Of a stretch of DNA of 64,000 bases, positions 1 through 10,789 are shown one piece after another. The position numbers and the translations under genes were made by a program. This stretch comes from Siphonodentalium dalli. Lineage: Eukaryota; Mollusca; Scaphopoda; Gadilida; Siphonodentaliidae. Each line of letters starts with the position of its first letter. Positions within the stretch are counted from its first letter, which is position 1. The notes beneath the pieces are model-generated. The model did not search any database, was not told where the DNA came from, and worked only from the letters and a program-made list of their open reading frames with translations. The stretch spans positions 82,482,958-82,546,957 of the forward strand of contig CP136069.1 of the NCBI GenBank assembly GCA_032622095.1. The letters run 5' to 3'.

Positions 1-271
1 ACATAAAGAGCGTTCTTTGTTGGTGAATACCTGATATGGAACTAATAAAGAGCGTTTATGCCATTTGTGTGTGATTAGCCAGTAGCATTGTGCTGTCTTC
101 TGTAACACAATCAGGCTCTTGCTTAGGTAAAATATAGTAGGTCTTTATGATAACATGCTGTTTACGCGATGGTCATGGTATATATGAACAGAACTGTATA
201 CGTTTTACTGCTTTTCTGTTTACGGTGTTTGGAACAAATATGAATATTTTCGACAATTAAGGCCGCACGTG
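1..271. repeat. Fragment of a dispersed repeat, no gene seen
   Basis: The phrase CTGATATGG...AATAAAGAGCG followed by TTATGCCATTTG occurs here and again twice at 5070-5235, so this is a copy of the same dispersed repeat. No coding frame with protein-like composition or splice sites was seen. Confidence 0.4.
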
Positions 272-400
272 CCTTTAAGTGGTCAATTACTTTGGGCATT
301 ACTGTATCCCATATAAGGATGTGAGGTCTAATGATAACTCCTTCTATATACAGTAATGTCCAAAGTAATTGACCACTTAACCACAGCAGAATTATGGCGT
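272..400. mobile_element. Inside-out pair of TACAGTAATG MITE ends
   Basis: The stretch AAGTGGTCAATTACTTTGGG-CATTACTGTA (274-305) is followed after about 44 bases by its reverse complement (349-384). It then runs into CCACAGCAGAATTATGG, the subterminal sequence of the MITE seen complete at 6767-6935. The ends face inward here, the reverse of a normal copy. Confidence 0.55.
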
Positions 401-2420
401 CCAATATGGTCTACCTAATTCTACTCCAAAAACATGTATATTGAATATATGGATGTTTATTGGGGGAAACCGATTATTTCAATGATATTTTCATTAACTG
501 GGATCCAAAACCCGACCTACGGGAGCGCGCTTTGTGCGCGACTGTTTCTTAACCATATGTCAGGGTTTCCGCCAGGCCGGCTGCGGGTCCGTCCCACGTA
601 CCCATTCCCCCCCGTCGGTCGTTGCATGAAATCCCGCTCATACACAAATAAATGACGTTATTAAAAACTTATTCAGTCTTGTCTGTGTCGACAGGCTATA
701 TATCTACACTTATTTTCATTAATATTGACAAAATGAAATCGACACAGTCCATCTCCCGAAAAAAACAATAAGAATAGCACGCAAATACATTGGAGCAAAA
801 CATCAAAGACGGCAAACATCAAAGGCGGAAAACATCAATGCCATCAGAATAAGCTGAGCATGACTCCGTGCGCTATGCCGAATTTCACTGACGCAGAATG
901 GATGATTATTGTTGACAAAGTCAAGTCCATCACCGAGCACAAAGTCGATTTCTAAGTAAATCCCAACTGCCATACATGCGTTCGTTTACTTCTTGGACGA
1001 AGCAATCTGATACCGCAGTACAGAGTATTCAGTCAATATACATTTGCGATTGTACTTGCATTCTCATTCTCCTGAGTGAAAAACGCAATGACCAAAAACA
1101 AAACAGTTTGTGCCAGACACATGCTAATGTTGCATGCTGACTCATTGTTATGTTGTTTTCCTTATTTGTTTTTATTATTGTGGATTACAAAAATCATTTA
1201 CTGCTTCTCCACCTGCATCAGATCCAATAACCATGTTAATTTAACTCCCACCCTCATCTAAATGTTTTTAATTTTCCAGGAAACCACAGAATTATTGCTG
1301 AGCATTGCAATAATATGGCCATAGACAATGGTCCGATTGTTGTTGACATCAACAAGTTTTGTAAATAACTGTTCAAAAATTTTACAAATGGTCCTCGGAA
1401 AGTGAATTTAGTGACGCTAGTCTGCAAGCGTCACCAAATTCACCTACTGTGGTGTTAATTCTTGAATATTAAAATACATTTTTCCAAGCCATCCGGAAAA
1501 CCCTTGATTCCCTTCAAACCATGGGGAAAAAGTCACGAATAGTTGCCCAATAGAGCGATTGTAAGATCATTATAAATTAGAATTTCCAATTACGCAAGGG
1601 GAGACTCAAGCTGAAAGTCCGAGTTTAGTCCCCGGCTAGCTTAGCAAGGGGACTGAATTGTTTTACGGAAGAGTGGCAAAGTCGGAAGAGCTATACTCGT
1701 CCTTGACATCGGTTAATGGTATACTTGTATGGCGCGCATCTATACTCACAAATCGACTCCACCCACCCTGCATGTACAATTTTACTTATATATCAGGATG
1801 TTCCACCCACTTTGGTGTTCTAAAAACCACCGGAAAGAGATCCGTTAATTAGTTTAATATAACGTGACTGCCATTCTGGGGTGAAGGTCAGAGTATAGCT
1901 CTTGCGATGTTACCCCGCCACCCTGTTTTGCAGCTTGGGGAGACTAGCGATGTAGCACTCTGATCCCAGTTTGACCTTTGCACTGGCCTCCACATTGCAC
2001 CAAAGATTTCATGTCTGTCCACATTCCTAAGATTTCAGTAAATCACCTTTAAAAAAACGCTGGGTGCTTAGTCCGAGAATGCACATTTTTGGTAGCACCG
2101 TTTACAGAAGGACACTGGTTGACATCCTCGTTCGTTTCTGAAGGCACCGTCCGCCGTCATGATTGTGTCGGTAGGAAAACTTTGCTACCGTCCATCGTTA
2201 GCCGATTAGATGTGACATGCTGATGGTGCGTGCATGTGTATTTCACCATGTCTCAGATGCATGGAACTGGCGTTTCCGCCGCTGTTGTAAAACGGAACAT
2301 TTTCTTATGCATGCGCGAACCATGGTCGCTCCCCGCCGACCTATGCCCCCCCCCCCCCACCCAGGACTGGACCCATTTATTTTTCCATAGCGGAAACCCT
2401 GCATATGTGCATATTTAATA
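401..2420. other. Non-coding stretch with one decayed hairpin
   Basis: About 2 kb with no convincing exon on either strand. A GC-richer island lies at 520-640. At 1396-1450 a short imperfect hairpin (GTGAATTTAGTGACGC ... GCGTCACCAAATTCAC) is a decayed single arm of the hairpin that builds the ends of the 400-bp MITE at 5572-5972. A run of C lies at 2346-2359. I looked on the minus strand for the next Kelch exon and found none. Confidence 0.4.
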
Positions 2421-3295
2421 AGCCAACAATTGGAATCACAGTTTTTTTTAAAACCAAATTTTACATTTAAATTATTGCTTTATTTAACCAAAAACAAAAT
2501 TAAATGAGAAAATTAACTTTTAATACTTGCTAAATTTTATCTTTTAATTATTTCATTTAAATTTTAGATTAAAATTTAAAAATATACAGTCCCAGTATTT
2601 ACAGTATACTAAGTCCAAGTCTTTATAATCTGTTGAGTGACCCCAGTCATTTACTTGCTTTGTTAGTAATAATTTGAAGGATTACTTGTTTAAACGCAAT
2701 TGTTATCAAAATATTTTATGTATTTTTTATAATTTCTATTTATATGTAATACTATAATCTTGGTGGCGTTACCATTTCTGACTATGGTTTTCTTGTAAGT
2801 GATTGAAACAGAAGTCGCACGATTAAAATTGGAGTGTGTGCGCACACCGATCTTACATGGGATGGGCCTGCGACAAATATCATGCAACATATATCGCTTC
2901 ATGTGTGGCCCGCTTTATAAATTGTATACAACTACCTTGGGGCTGCTAACTGACATGTTGTTCAACCACCACCACCACATAGCTTAAAGTATGAATTTAT
3001 GGATTCTAAATTTGGTTCACGCTAACGGTGTCACAGAGCAGTATCTCTCAACAAAACACACATTCATTTCTTATATTTATATAGCTTTTTACCTACTTAT
3101 TTCCATAAAATCAACAGAAGTTTTGCAAAATCTCTTTACAGGATGGAGATTATACCAGCACTGTAACCAAATAATCTAACTGTAATTTATCAATTGATTA
3201 GTCTGTGGTTGTGGGTTTAAAAAACAAGCCTAATTATTCTACCAACTGGTTTTAGTCATTTAAGTCAACAAGATGCGCCAAATTCAAACTTTTAC
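2421..3295. other. AT-rich non-coding stretch
   Basis: Very AT-rich sequence (2430-2600 especially). It lies downstream of the splice donor of the KLHL exon at 3296-3436, so it is probably the start of the next KLHL intron. No exon or recognisable repeat was found. Confidence 0.35.
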
Positions 3296-3436
3296 CAGCT
3301 AAATAGATCTTCCCATCACAGACAGCAACACCAGCTCCAGATCTTCTCTTCTTCAAATTCGGACCAAATGACCATGTTTCCTTTTTCATGTCAAATACTT
3401 CAACAATGTCATACGTGAATGTTCTGTCTTCTCCCC
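3296..3436 (-). CDS. KLHL-type gene, exon encoding Kelch blade 3
   Basis: This minus-strand exon of 141 nt (47 codons, exactly one Kelch blade) continues the protein from 5997-6225. The acceptor is ...TTTTTGCAG just above 3436 and the donor GTAAAAG just below 3296. Both introns are phase 1, so the exon reads GGEDRTF...VEVFDMKKETW...RRSGAGVAV...KIYLAG and ends in the first base of the next glycine codon. The blade hallmarks are all present: the GG pair at the splice junction, a conserved Y/F-D, W about six residues later, then R-x-G-x-G-V-A-V and I-Y. Residues are about 385-431 of the deduced protein. Blade 4 starts at the donor (LAG-G), and the rest of the propeller lies beyond the left edge of the window. 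Only this fragment is visible, so no orthologue name is given. Confidence 0.9.
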
Positions 3437-3553
3437 CTGCAAAAATAGTGATGTTTGTCAGCACATTGAAGCAGTGCCATGGTATCGAATCAAATGGAAT
3501 CTCATTGCCATTTAATTGTGGACTTAACTGCTAATTGTGAAGATAGAAGCTCA

Positions 3554-4213
3554 GGCCAAATAAAAAATATTATTTGAGTCTCAAGACACCACCGCATTGA
3601 AATAAATAGACCGCATTAGTCATTTTATTTAGATTTTTTGATATTATTACAAAAAATAACTTTTTTCTCAATATTATTTTGATATGTTTTTACCAACATG
3701 TCCATACTTATTGAGCATTAATTGCAATATACATGAACTCTTAACATATCTCTGTGATTGATAGATTGACTACACATATAGTGACATAGAACATAAGTAC
3801 ATGTAGATGACTAAATTAAAGAAAATGATTAGCTGATCATCATAGTCTCGTGTACTTATTGTAACTCCAGAACAATTGAAAAGCACTGGAGGATATTTAG
3901 GATCACAACTTGTAATTGAAAGGTGTCAATTTATAGACAACAATAACAATTGTGAATAGTCAGGGGAATTAGAACATTATTGGTAATCCCTAGGTCATAT
4001 AGGTATACTAGTAGCAGTTGCACAATGTAATTTTTATATTAGATTAAATGAGTGTATATGCAAAACAAAGTTCCCTCTATATTTTCTGACTATTGCTAGG
4101 TAAGGGAATCTACCACGATGCATGCTTATGATGCGCACAAAGTCCTCCCTCCCTCATTGATTCAGAAAAAAAAAATGTCTTGAGACACAAATTGAGACTC
4201 ATTTTATTTGGCC
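3554..4213. mobile_element. Non-autonomous DNA transposon with GGCCAAATAAAA inverted ends
   Basis: The left end GGCCAAATAAAA...GAGTCTCAAGACA is matched by the reverse complement at the right (GGCCAAATAAAATGAGTCTC). The element is about 660 bp and AT-rich with no coding frame. The flanking triplets are TCA on the left and TTA on the right, an imperfect 3-bp duplication. The GGCCAAA start resembles the TTA-flanked element at 18937-22457, so a PIF/Harbinger-like non-autonomous origin is inferred. It sits in a KLHL intron. Confidence 0.55.
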
Positions 4214-4840
4214 TTACACGTTATCTTTTGAGATCAGAATCAATAGTTAGAATTTTAAATTGTCTGGGAAACTAGCATAGTTTTTCAATAGCAGAAGGAT
4301 TTGTTTGCAGGATTTGTATGTATACATACACTCCAATTTAAAATGTATTGGAAGTTATATGTTAACACAAAGCATTGTGTGAATGATGAAATGCAATGTG
4401 CCAATGCAACTCACAAATGTAGAGTGGCCATCTGAACACTGCTCAAAGATGGTGTACATCTTCCGGGCCACAATTACAACAACATAATTTTTATTAAACC
4501 CGATTTCAAGACTATAATTACATTTTTCTGTGAAGAAAATGCAGACAAAACTGAAGTTGGGTATATTATAATATTTGTCAATAAAGGCATAATAAAGTGG
4601 TTTATTCCTGCAAAATATCAAAATCGAAAGTGAATTTTGTCATGATGGAGAGTGGTAACAAGATAAGAGTTCTCCCTCTTGCTATGCTCCGAATGAACCT
4701 GAGGTTTCCGTTCTAAAAATTGCCCGTAAAGCTGTCCCGAAAGGTTGTATGCATTATACAAGAAAAATTGGAATAAAATCGATACTAATTGATAGAAGTG
4801 TTTCCGGACAGGTGTCTTCATTTCCTACTAGTATTTAATT
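4214..4840. other. Intron sequence without recognised features
   Basis: KLHL intron sequence between two repeats. No exon-like frame with splice sites was recognised and no clear repeat structure was seen. Confidence 0.35.
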
Positions 4841-5450
4841 ACTAGCTGGGTATCCGGCGTTGCTTGGGTAAAGAAAATTGGAAACAAATTGAAATGTTTT
4901 GAAATACAATTACACAATTTCAAAGAACCGACGTTGCTCGGGTCTAGAAGATTGGAAACAAATTGAAGTGTTTTGACATACATTTACACTATCTCAAAGA
5001 ACTTCTCTGTACACAACATTGGTGGTCTTCCCTTCTGCTGCCTGGATGAATATTTAGGTTGACTGTTGATCTATTCCTGATATGGTATGGATAAAGAGCG
5101 TTCTGGTCGCTTATGCTATTTGAGGTGGTGTGTGGCATTGAGTGCTGTTTCTGTGTAGACCAACGATAAAGAGCACTCCCCTATTGATCTATTTCTGATA
5201 TGGTATGAATAAAGAGCGTTCTGCTCGCTTATGTGCACAACATGTTAACTACATTCCGTGCAGAGTCTCAGCTGGTCTTTTAAGACATCTGAGGTAAATG
5301 GGACCTATCTAATAATGCTCACGGAGTCAAATTACCCCTATATACAAATTTTCAGCTATGATGGTCCAGCTGTTTGATTGCCTATAAGTGGACAAACAAA
5401 CAAACGAACAAACAAACAACCAAAATTTAGTTTTATTAGCATAGATACCC
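4841..5450 (+). repeat. Dispersed repeat starting CTAGCTGGGTATCCGGCG
   Basis: It starts with CTAGCTGGGTATCCGGCGTT and ends in an ACAAACAAAC-rich tract followed by TTTATTAGCATAGAT. Two internal CCGGCGTTGCTTGGG-like segments (4854, 4930) and two GATATGGTATG-ATAAAGAGCG blocks (5080, 5197) show internal duplication. The reverse complement of the start motif recurs at 14583-14608 (GCCGGGTAACCCTGCTAGT) and, changed, at 16440. It is an untyped non-autonomous element inside a KLHL intron. Confidence 0.5.
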
Positions 5451-5571
5451 TGAACACTATATAAAACTTGTCAGTAAGAGATACCATAGACTGTCTTTAG
5501 GTATTAGGTGGTATTTGTAAGAGAAAAAATATATTGAGATAATATTATCACATTCAATGTTCTATTCTGAC

Positions 5572-5972
5572 CAAGCCTGCAGATAGTGTGTCTGTCATAT
5601 GCAGAACGAGGTCCCCAGAGGGTGAATTTAGTGACGCTCTCCCGCTAATTGGGCTATCATCACCAAATTCACCCTCTGGGAACCTCATTCTGCTTAGGCC
5701 TTATCTTCTGGGAAGTATCCATGATCATCCATAGTCTCAAATTAACATTGTTTTTTGTTGCATAATCAAGATGACTAATGGGTGGACATCGCCAACTTCA
5801 ACTGGGGAACTTCAATATGATCCTAGGTCTCCCATAGCAGTTGAGGCATAAGCAAAATGTGGTTCACAGAGGGTGAATTTGATGATGCTAGCCCGCTTAG
5901 TGGATAGCGTCACTAAATTCACCCTCTGGGGACCTCATTCTGCAAATGACAGACACACTATTTGCAGGCTTG
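5572..5972 (+). mobile_element. hAT-like MITE with 8-bp target duplication
   Basis: A 401-bp element bounded by CAAGCCTGCA and its reverse complement TGCAGGCTTG. The octamer ATTCTGAC lies immediately outside on both sides (5564-5571 and 5973-5980), a perfect 8-bp duplication as expected for the hAT superfamily. Each end is itself a ~90-bp near-perfect hairpin built from GAATGAGGTCCCCAGAGGG ... and its complement. The middle (~200 bp) carries CTTAGGCC, ATCCCCTAATTTGC and CTTCAA motifs shared by all copies. No transposase is present. The right end lies only 24 bp from the donor of the KLHL exon 5997-6225. Confidence 0.85.
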
Positions 5973-5996
5973 ATTCTGACAGTCGTGCATACTTAC

Positions 5997-6225
5997 CGAT
6001 AGCATATAAAAAGCTTCCCAGGCTTACCACTGCCACAAATGATCGAGCAACCTTCATATCGGGCTTGGGTATCCATTGTTTGATCACAGGATCATAGCAC
6101 TCGACACATCGCAAGTAAAGTGTGTCTTCTTGGGTGTCAACAAGAGCACACTCTCCACCAACAGCGAACATAAAGTTCTCAGATGTTATTATGCCAACAG
6201 CTGTTCTTGCAATATTCATACTGGA
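5997..6225 (-). CDS. KLHL-type gene, exon encoding Kelch blade 2
   Basis: Minus-strand exon of 229 nt. It enters in phase 0 after the acceptor TTGTTATTTCCAG and leaves in phase 1 at the donor G|GTAAGTATG. It encodes SSMNIARTAVGIITS...FMFAVGG...VECYDPVIKQW...RSFVAVV...FLYAIG, about residues 309-385. The doubled glycine, the Y-D then W spacing and the RSFVAVV strand identify a Kelch blade, here with a longer than usual loop after the GG (about 16 residues before VECYD). Upstream it joins the exon at 9443-9954, whose donor is phase 0. Downstream it joins 3296-3436, where the split codon restores a GG pair. Copies of the CAAGCC MITE lie 24 bp from one end and about 45 bp from the other. Confidence 0.93.
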
Positions 6226-6267
6226 CTGGAAATAACAAATATGGAAATTTAAGATGGCACCGAGTTT

Positions 6268-6680
6268 GCAGAATGAGGTCCCCAGAGTGTGAATTTAGTG
6301 ATGCTATCCCACACAGTGGGCTAGCATCACCAATTTCACCCTCTGGGGACCTCATTCTGCTTAGGCCTCATCTTCTGGGAAATATCTACATGCTCAAATT
6401 AACTTTATTTCTTAGTTTTTTTCCATTCTGTTGAGTTTCAATATCCCCTAATTTGCAGAAGTTAAAATGCATAATTGAGGTAACTAATGCATGAACATCA
6501 CCAACTTCAACTGTGGAATTTCAATCTGATCCTAGGTCTCCCATAGCAGCTGAGGCCTAAGCAGAATGAGGTCCCCAGAGGGTAAATTTTGTGATGCTAG
6601 CCCACTCTGCAGGGTAGCTTCATTAAATTCGCCCTCTGGGGACCTCATCCTGCAAATGAGAGACACACTATTTGCAGAAA
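6268..6680 (+). mobile_element. hAT-like MITE copy (CAAGCC family), ends eroded
   Basis: Same orientation and order as the copy at 5572-5972: left hairpin GCAGAATGAGGTCCCCAG..., middle with CTTAGGCCTCATCTTCTGGG, right hairpin ending ATGAGAGACACACTATTTGC. The outermost CAAGCCTG is missing on the left and altered on the right, so no target duplication can be read. Confidence 0.75.
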
Positions 6681-6766
6681 TCTCAGTTCATGACATCTGT
6701 AAATTGAAATGACTTGACACTAAATGTTATAGTAAACCAGACATTTTTACTGAATAACGCTATTTA

Positions 6767-6935
6767 TATAGTAATGCCCTAATTAATCGACTGCTTAACC
6801 ACAGCAGAATTATGGGTAACTTTTCGGGGAGAGCTTTCCGATGAATGGCAACAAGCCATATTTCCGACTAAATCCTGAAAAGTTACCCATAATTCTGCTG
6901 TGGTTGAGCAGTGAATTAATTAGGGCATTACTGTA
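6767..6935. mobile_element. Hairpin MITE with TACAGTAATGCCC ends
   Basis: A 169-bp foldback element. TATAGTAATGCCCTAATTAA on the left pairs with GAATTAATTAGGGCATTACTGTA on the right (about 60 bp of each arm), and CCACAGCAGAATTATGGGTA lies inside both arms. The flanks are TA-rich and a TA duplication is possible but not provable. Other copies are at 15141-15326, 15548-15641, 40576-40707 and 272-400. Confidence 0.75.
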
Positions 6936-7119
6936 TGTACTGTTGAAATTCAAAGGAAGATAAGTCATGAAATAGGTGGCATATTTTTGAGCAGTAAAAA
7001 TATTTAACAAGAGCATCGCTAGGGCGTGGCAAAATACACACATGTTAATTTCAACAAAGGGCCATACCGTGTAATACATATGCCAAACTTTAAACAATCT
7101 GATAATTATAACAAATGCT

Positions 7120-7690
7120 ATCACCCGGAAACCAAAATAATCGTGAATTTATAATAATATGTCAACAAGGACTATAACTCCGGTTAAAATATGCAGACGG
7201 AACCAAAATTCGAACTTGACCGATATTTTCATATGAGTAATCCATATACCAAATGTTTGGCTAATCTACATGCAAAATCTGAAAACAGTCAGACAGCTAA
7301 AATTAAAGTTATCATCCGGAAAACAAAATAATCAGCAAATTCTAAGTTGACAAGGATCATAACTCCTGCAAAAATTGCCAAAATTTGAACTTGACCTATA
7401 GTTTGGGCTAGTAAACTCACATACCAAATTTTATTCCATTTAGTTCAGATTTACTAAATTTATTATCCGGAAAAAATATTGAGTACAAATTCCATCAAAA
7501 AGGGCTGTAACTCTCGCGAAAATTGCGGGCAGAACCCGAATTTGAACTTGGCCTGTATTTTGTGATAGTAAACCCACATACAAATTTCATTCCATTCAGT
7601 TCAGACTAATTAAAGTTATTATCTGGAAACGAAAAAAGCGAACAAACAAGACAGACGGACGTACGAACCTATAACATAATACATTCCGTG
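7120..7690 (+). repeat. Degenerate tandem repeat, unit about 185 bp
   Basis: Phrases such as ATCATAACTCC, TTGAACTTGACC and TTATCCGGAAA recur three times at intervals near 185 bp, and the block ends with AACAAGACAGACGGACGTACG and ACATTCCGTG. This architecture (short degenerate core units, then a CAGACGGACG end) matches repeat elements common in molluscs. No coding potential. Confidence 0.55.
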
Positions 7691-7899
7691 TTTTCAATTT
7701 TTTTCTTCAAATTTGAGTTGAATTACTATGAAAATCACAATGATATCTGGTATTGTTATCTCGTACACTCACTGGTTTTATTACAGTAGTTCAAGTAGAA
7801 TAATTTTGGAAGGAAAAAATCGTTTTGTCTTGAAAATAATGGTGTCGTATTGAAGGAAGTGAGACAAATTACACAAACAAATTTGTCTGACAAAATAAA

Positions 7900-8690
7900 C
7901 CAATGCTTGCTCTTATTAAAGACATATTATGTACTTGGTGAAACGGATCAGTTAGTATCCAGGCGCTATGCCAACTGGAGGAATGTACCATTCTACTAAC
8001 ATCACCAAAAAGCTGAAGAAAATCGACCATACCACTCCATAGATAACATCGTCTGAACTACGCTCATATGTAAATATTTACTACTCGATTCGGGACGCAT
8101 CTATCGGCGATAGACTAACGAAAACGATTTCTCCACCGAGAGTCACTGCATTTAATTAATATTATACAGTTATCGCATTGTTTCGAGGTTGACACGAGGA
8201 ATTGTCAACCCGAGGAAGTCAATATTCACCAAGGCCGTAGGCCGAGATGAATATTGACTTCCAAGGGCTGACAATTCTTCGTGTCAACCAAGAAACAATG
8301 CGATAACTGTTTTATTATATGAAACGAGCTTTGATTGGACACGATGTTGTGACGTTGAACGTCGCTGGGAAAATCCTATCTATTTTCAGGTTTGATAATA
8401 AGTTATGTTAACCCCTGAAGTATCTGACGTCACTCAGAACTGTTATTAACCTCTTGTTTGATTAATGAGGTGAACATCATCAGATATCTCGATTTTTTCG
8501 TTATGTTTTAACATAGGAATTGGGAAAGAAACTTATGATCATATAATAAATAAGAATGACGGTGTGTGTTGTCAATTTGGATAAAATATTTGTCAAAATT
8601 ACTACTTTGAACAAGATTATTCTCCATTTATATTTGATCACCCTACCGGAGTGTTTCAAATCACTTTAAATGCTCCAGCTTTTCAATGAA
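7900..8690 (+). repeat. Dispersed repeat carrying a 0.39-kb insertion
   Basis: The segments 7900-8163 and 8551-8690 together match, in inverted orientation, one continuous stretch at 10790-11190 (for example GACGCATCTATCGGCGATAG, AGAATGACGGTGTGTGTTG, GTGTTTCAAATCACTTTAAA). The sequence between them is absent from that other copy and is annotated separately. A third, shorter relative lies at 55195-55288. Confidence 0.7.
8164..8550. mobile_element. Foldback insertion with a 150-bp palindrome
   Basis: An inverted repeat (CAGTTATCGCATTGTTTC ... GAAACAATGCGATAACTG, arms about 65 bp around GGCCGTAGGCC) spans 8166-8311, followed by about 230 bp of single-copy sequence. The inverted relative at 10921-10930 reads straight through this site (TTAATTAATATATAAGAATG), so the block is an insertion. 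Its exact ends and any target duplication are blurred by the AT-rich flanks. Confidence 0.55.
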
Positions 8691-8732
8691 TCAATTCCCA
8701 GAAGATTTAGTTTTTTTTTTAAATGTCTCAAT

Positions 8733-9168
8733 CAAGCCAGCAAATAGTGTGTCTGTCATTTGCAGAATGAGGTCCCCAGTGGGTGAATTTAGTGGCGCTA
8801 TCCCGCACAGTGGGCTAGCATGACTAAACTCACCCTCTGGGAACCTCATTCTGCTTAGGCATCAACTGCTATGGGAGAGCTAGGATCAGATTGAAGTTCC
8901 CCAGTTGAAGTTGGTGATATTCACCATTTGTCATCTCGATTATGCATTTTTGCAAATTTGGGGATATAGAAACTTCCCAGAAGGGAAAAAGTAACTAAAA
9001 CAATGTTAATTTGAGACTATAGATACTTCCCAGAAGATGAGGCCTAAGCAGAATGAGGTTCCCAGAGGGTGAGTTAGTGATGCTAGGCAGATGTTCGGGA
9101 TAGCATCACTAAATTCACCCTCTGGGGACCTCATTCCGCAAATGACAGACACACTATTTGCAGGCTTG
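8733..9168 (-). mobile_element. hAT-like MITE copy (CAAGCC family), inverted
   Basis: Bounded by CAAGCCAGCAAATAGTG and ACACTATTTGCAGGCTTG. The internal order is reversed relative to 5572-5972, so the element lies on the minus strand. Both end hairpins are present. The flanking octamers GTCTCAAT and ATTTCCAT agree at 5 of 8 positions, so any duplication has decayed. Confidence 0.8.
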
Positions 9169-9442
9169 ATTTCCATATCTAACAATGCTGCGACAAGCCA
9201 TCTCTTTGCCGCCTTTAATTATTGAATAAATTCTCCCACTCGGTTACTAGTATCAAGGCATAGACTGGACAGGTATGTGTGCAATCTACCCAGGATACTG
9301 AAATCTGTGTCATTTGCGCTAAATGACATCATCATGATTTGTTATTTTCTCTTGTTATGTTGTCGTGAATTACAATTCTATAATATAAGGTAGGCCTTTC
9401 TGAGCACAATGTTTTGCTGCATTGAGGAGAATATTCGCTCAC

Positions 9443-9954
9443 CATAAGAATCCACTGATCTGTGAGAAAGTCATATCGTTCGACACTTTTGAGCTGACAG
9501 TCCGTACTGTTTCTTCCACCAACGACATAAACCGAAGGTGGCTGAGCTCGCGATGAGATGAGTTGACTCGTCATTGGACTGTTATGGAGATTTGATATAC
9601 ATTTACTTATAACCAGCTGACACTTAGGGCAACTTTTAAAGCACTCGAGTTTCAGCACTACACCTTCCAGGTAGGACATGTCAAGAAGACACAGTCGAAT
9701 GTTCTGTAGGAGAGTGTAAGCATAAGGCATCCGGCTCATGGGATCCCACTGTATCCAGCCAACAGCAGCCTCAAACACTTGCTGCTCATTGTCAACTTGC
9801 AGTTTATCACTTTCGAGCAAATTAATAAGCCTATCAAGAGGAAGTTGGAAATATTCTTCAGTGTGAATTATTTCCAGAAAGTTCTGGTATATGAACCGCC
9901 GTGATGTCGCCTCCAACTCTGAGCATGAGAACACATCAGCAAAATGATGAATAC
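9443..9954 (-). CDS. KLHL-type gene, BACK domain and Kelch blade 1 exon
   Basis: Minus-strand exon of 512 nt, phase 1 in (acceptor ...CATTTGCAG at 9955) and phase 0 out (donor ATG|GTGAGC). It opens with the rest of the split glycine codon to give NCLG-IHHFADVFSCSELE, the signature junction between the BTB 3-box and the BACK domain. BACK covers residues about 138-260: F-A-D, SELEATSRRFI, EIIHTEEYFQLPLDRLINLL, then VFEAAVGWIQWD. In KLHL proteins this helical region completes the Cullin-3 surface and links to the substrate-binding propeller (family knowledge). The exon ends in the first Kelch blade, PPSVYVVGG...VERYDFLTDQW. A cysteine-rich stretch (CFKSCPKCQ, about 242-250) replaces the more usual acidic linker helix. 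Confidence 0.95.
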
Positions 9955-10314
9955 CTGCAAATGGATGACGATGAAAGAGTAATGTCTGAAATTACATTTT
10001 CAAGTATGACAGATGGTTGAACAGCCAACAAGTTGGCAACAACATCATGAGTACCATACTATTACATGGTATGGCTGGTACCAATGTGGGCGAGATGCAG
10101 TTCAAAATTTTGTGTGCAGCTCCCTCCCCCCCATTTTTAAATACCTGAATCTCTTGAATTATGATTAGAGTACATGTAGTACATATATAGATCAGATAAC
10201 AATTGTTTTTCTCAATAAGATTTCTAGAAAATTAAGATAAAATTTGAACAATACTTACGGTACTGCAAAACATAAACATATTTTTGTCACTTTGAAGTAT
10301 TAAATAGAGGAGAG
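9955..10314. other. KLHL intron, no feature recognised
   Basis: Intron between the BTB and BACK exons. A C-run near 10122-10132 and ordinary AT-rich sequence; nothing else supportable. Confidence 0.35.
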
Positions 10315-10443
10315 CTACTAGTCCCCAATTTATAGTGAAATTTACAAAACGAGTCCAGTAAATTAGGCCTGGACAGTGCCTTGTAGACCTAATTTACTGG
10401 AAGAATTTTGGAAATTTCACTATAAATGGGAATGAGTTGTAGA
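10315..10443. repeat. 130-bp inverted repeat
   Basis: CCCCAATTTATAGTGAAATT...CCAGTAAATTAGGCCT is mirrored by AGACCTAATTTACTGG...AATTTCACTATAAATGGG, with a ~20-bp centre. It is probably a small foldback MITE; no other copy was noticed in the window. Confidence 0.55.
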
Positions 10444-10789
10444 TTTGATTTATTACTTGATCCAAAACCTCCATAAAACATACTTAAATCAATAAATGGG
10501 ACGTGAAACTAACAGTGTCTTCTATAAGACCTGCGATGAAGTTTCATGTAACTATACATTGTTTTCCACATAAAGAAATAGTCCCAGATAAATAAGACTC
10601 TTTGATGTATTTAATGAAATATTTGTTTAAACTAAATCAACAATAGTCACAAGCATTGATTTAGCGTACGTAGTATACGGAATGTAAACAGACGACAAGC
10701 GAGAAGTCAAAGGTCACGTTTGTGCAACAATAATACATTTGGGTACACCTGGCACTATTTCCTGTCAAACAATGACCGTTGTATATCAT

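Noticed and set aside
2230-2418. GC-richer plus-strand frame as an exon
   Set aside because: A C-run and no credible splice pair; it also does not continue the Kelch propeller, which is on the other strand.
1-3250. Remaining Kelch exons of the KLHL gene
   Set aside because: I searched the minus strand for a phase-1 exon beginning with a completed glycine and carrying the Y-D/W pattern; none was found, so they are probably outside the window.
5873-6434. Plus-strand frames opposite the Kelch exon
   Set aside because: They read the antisense of a well-supported exon and the MITE arms beside it.
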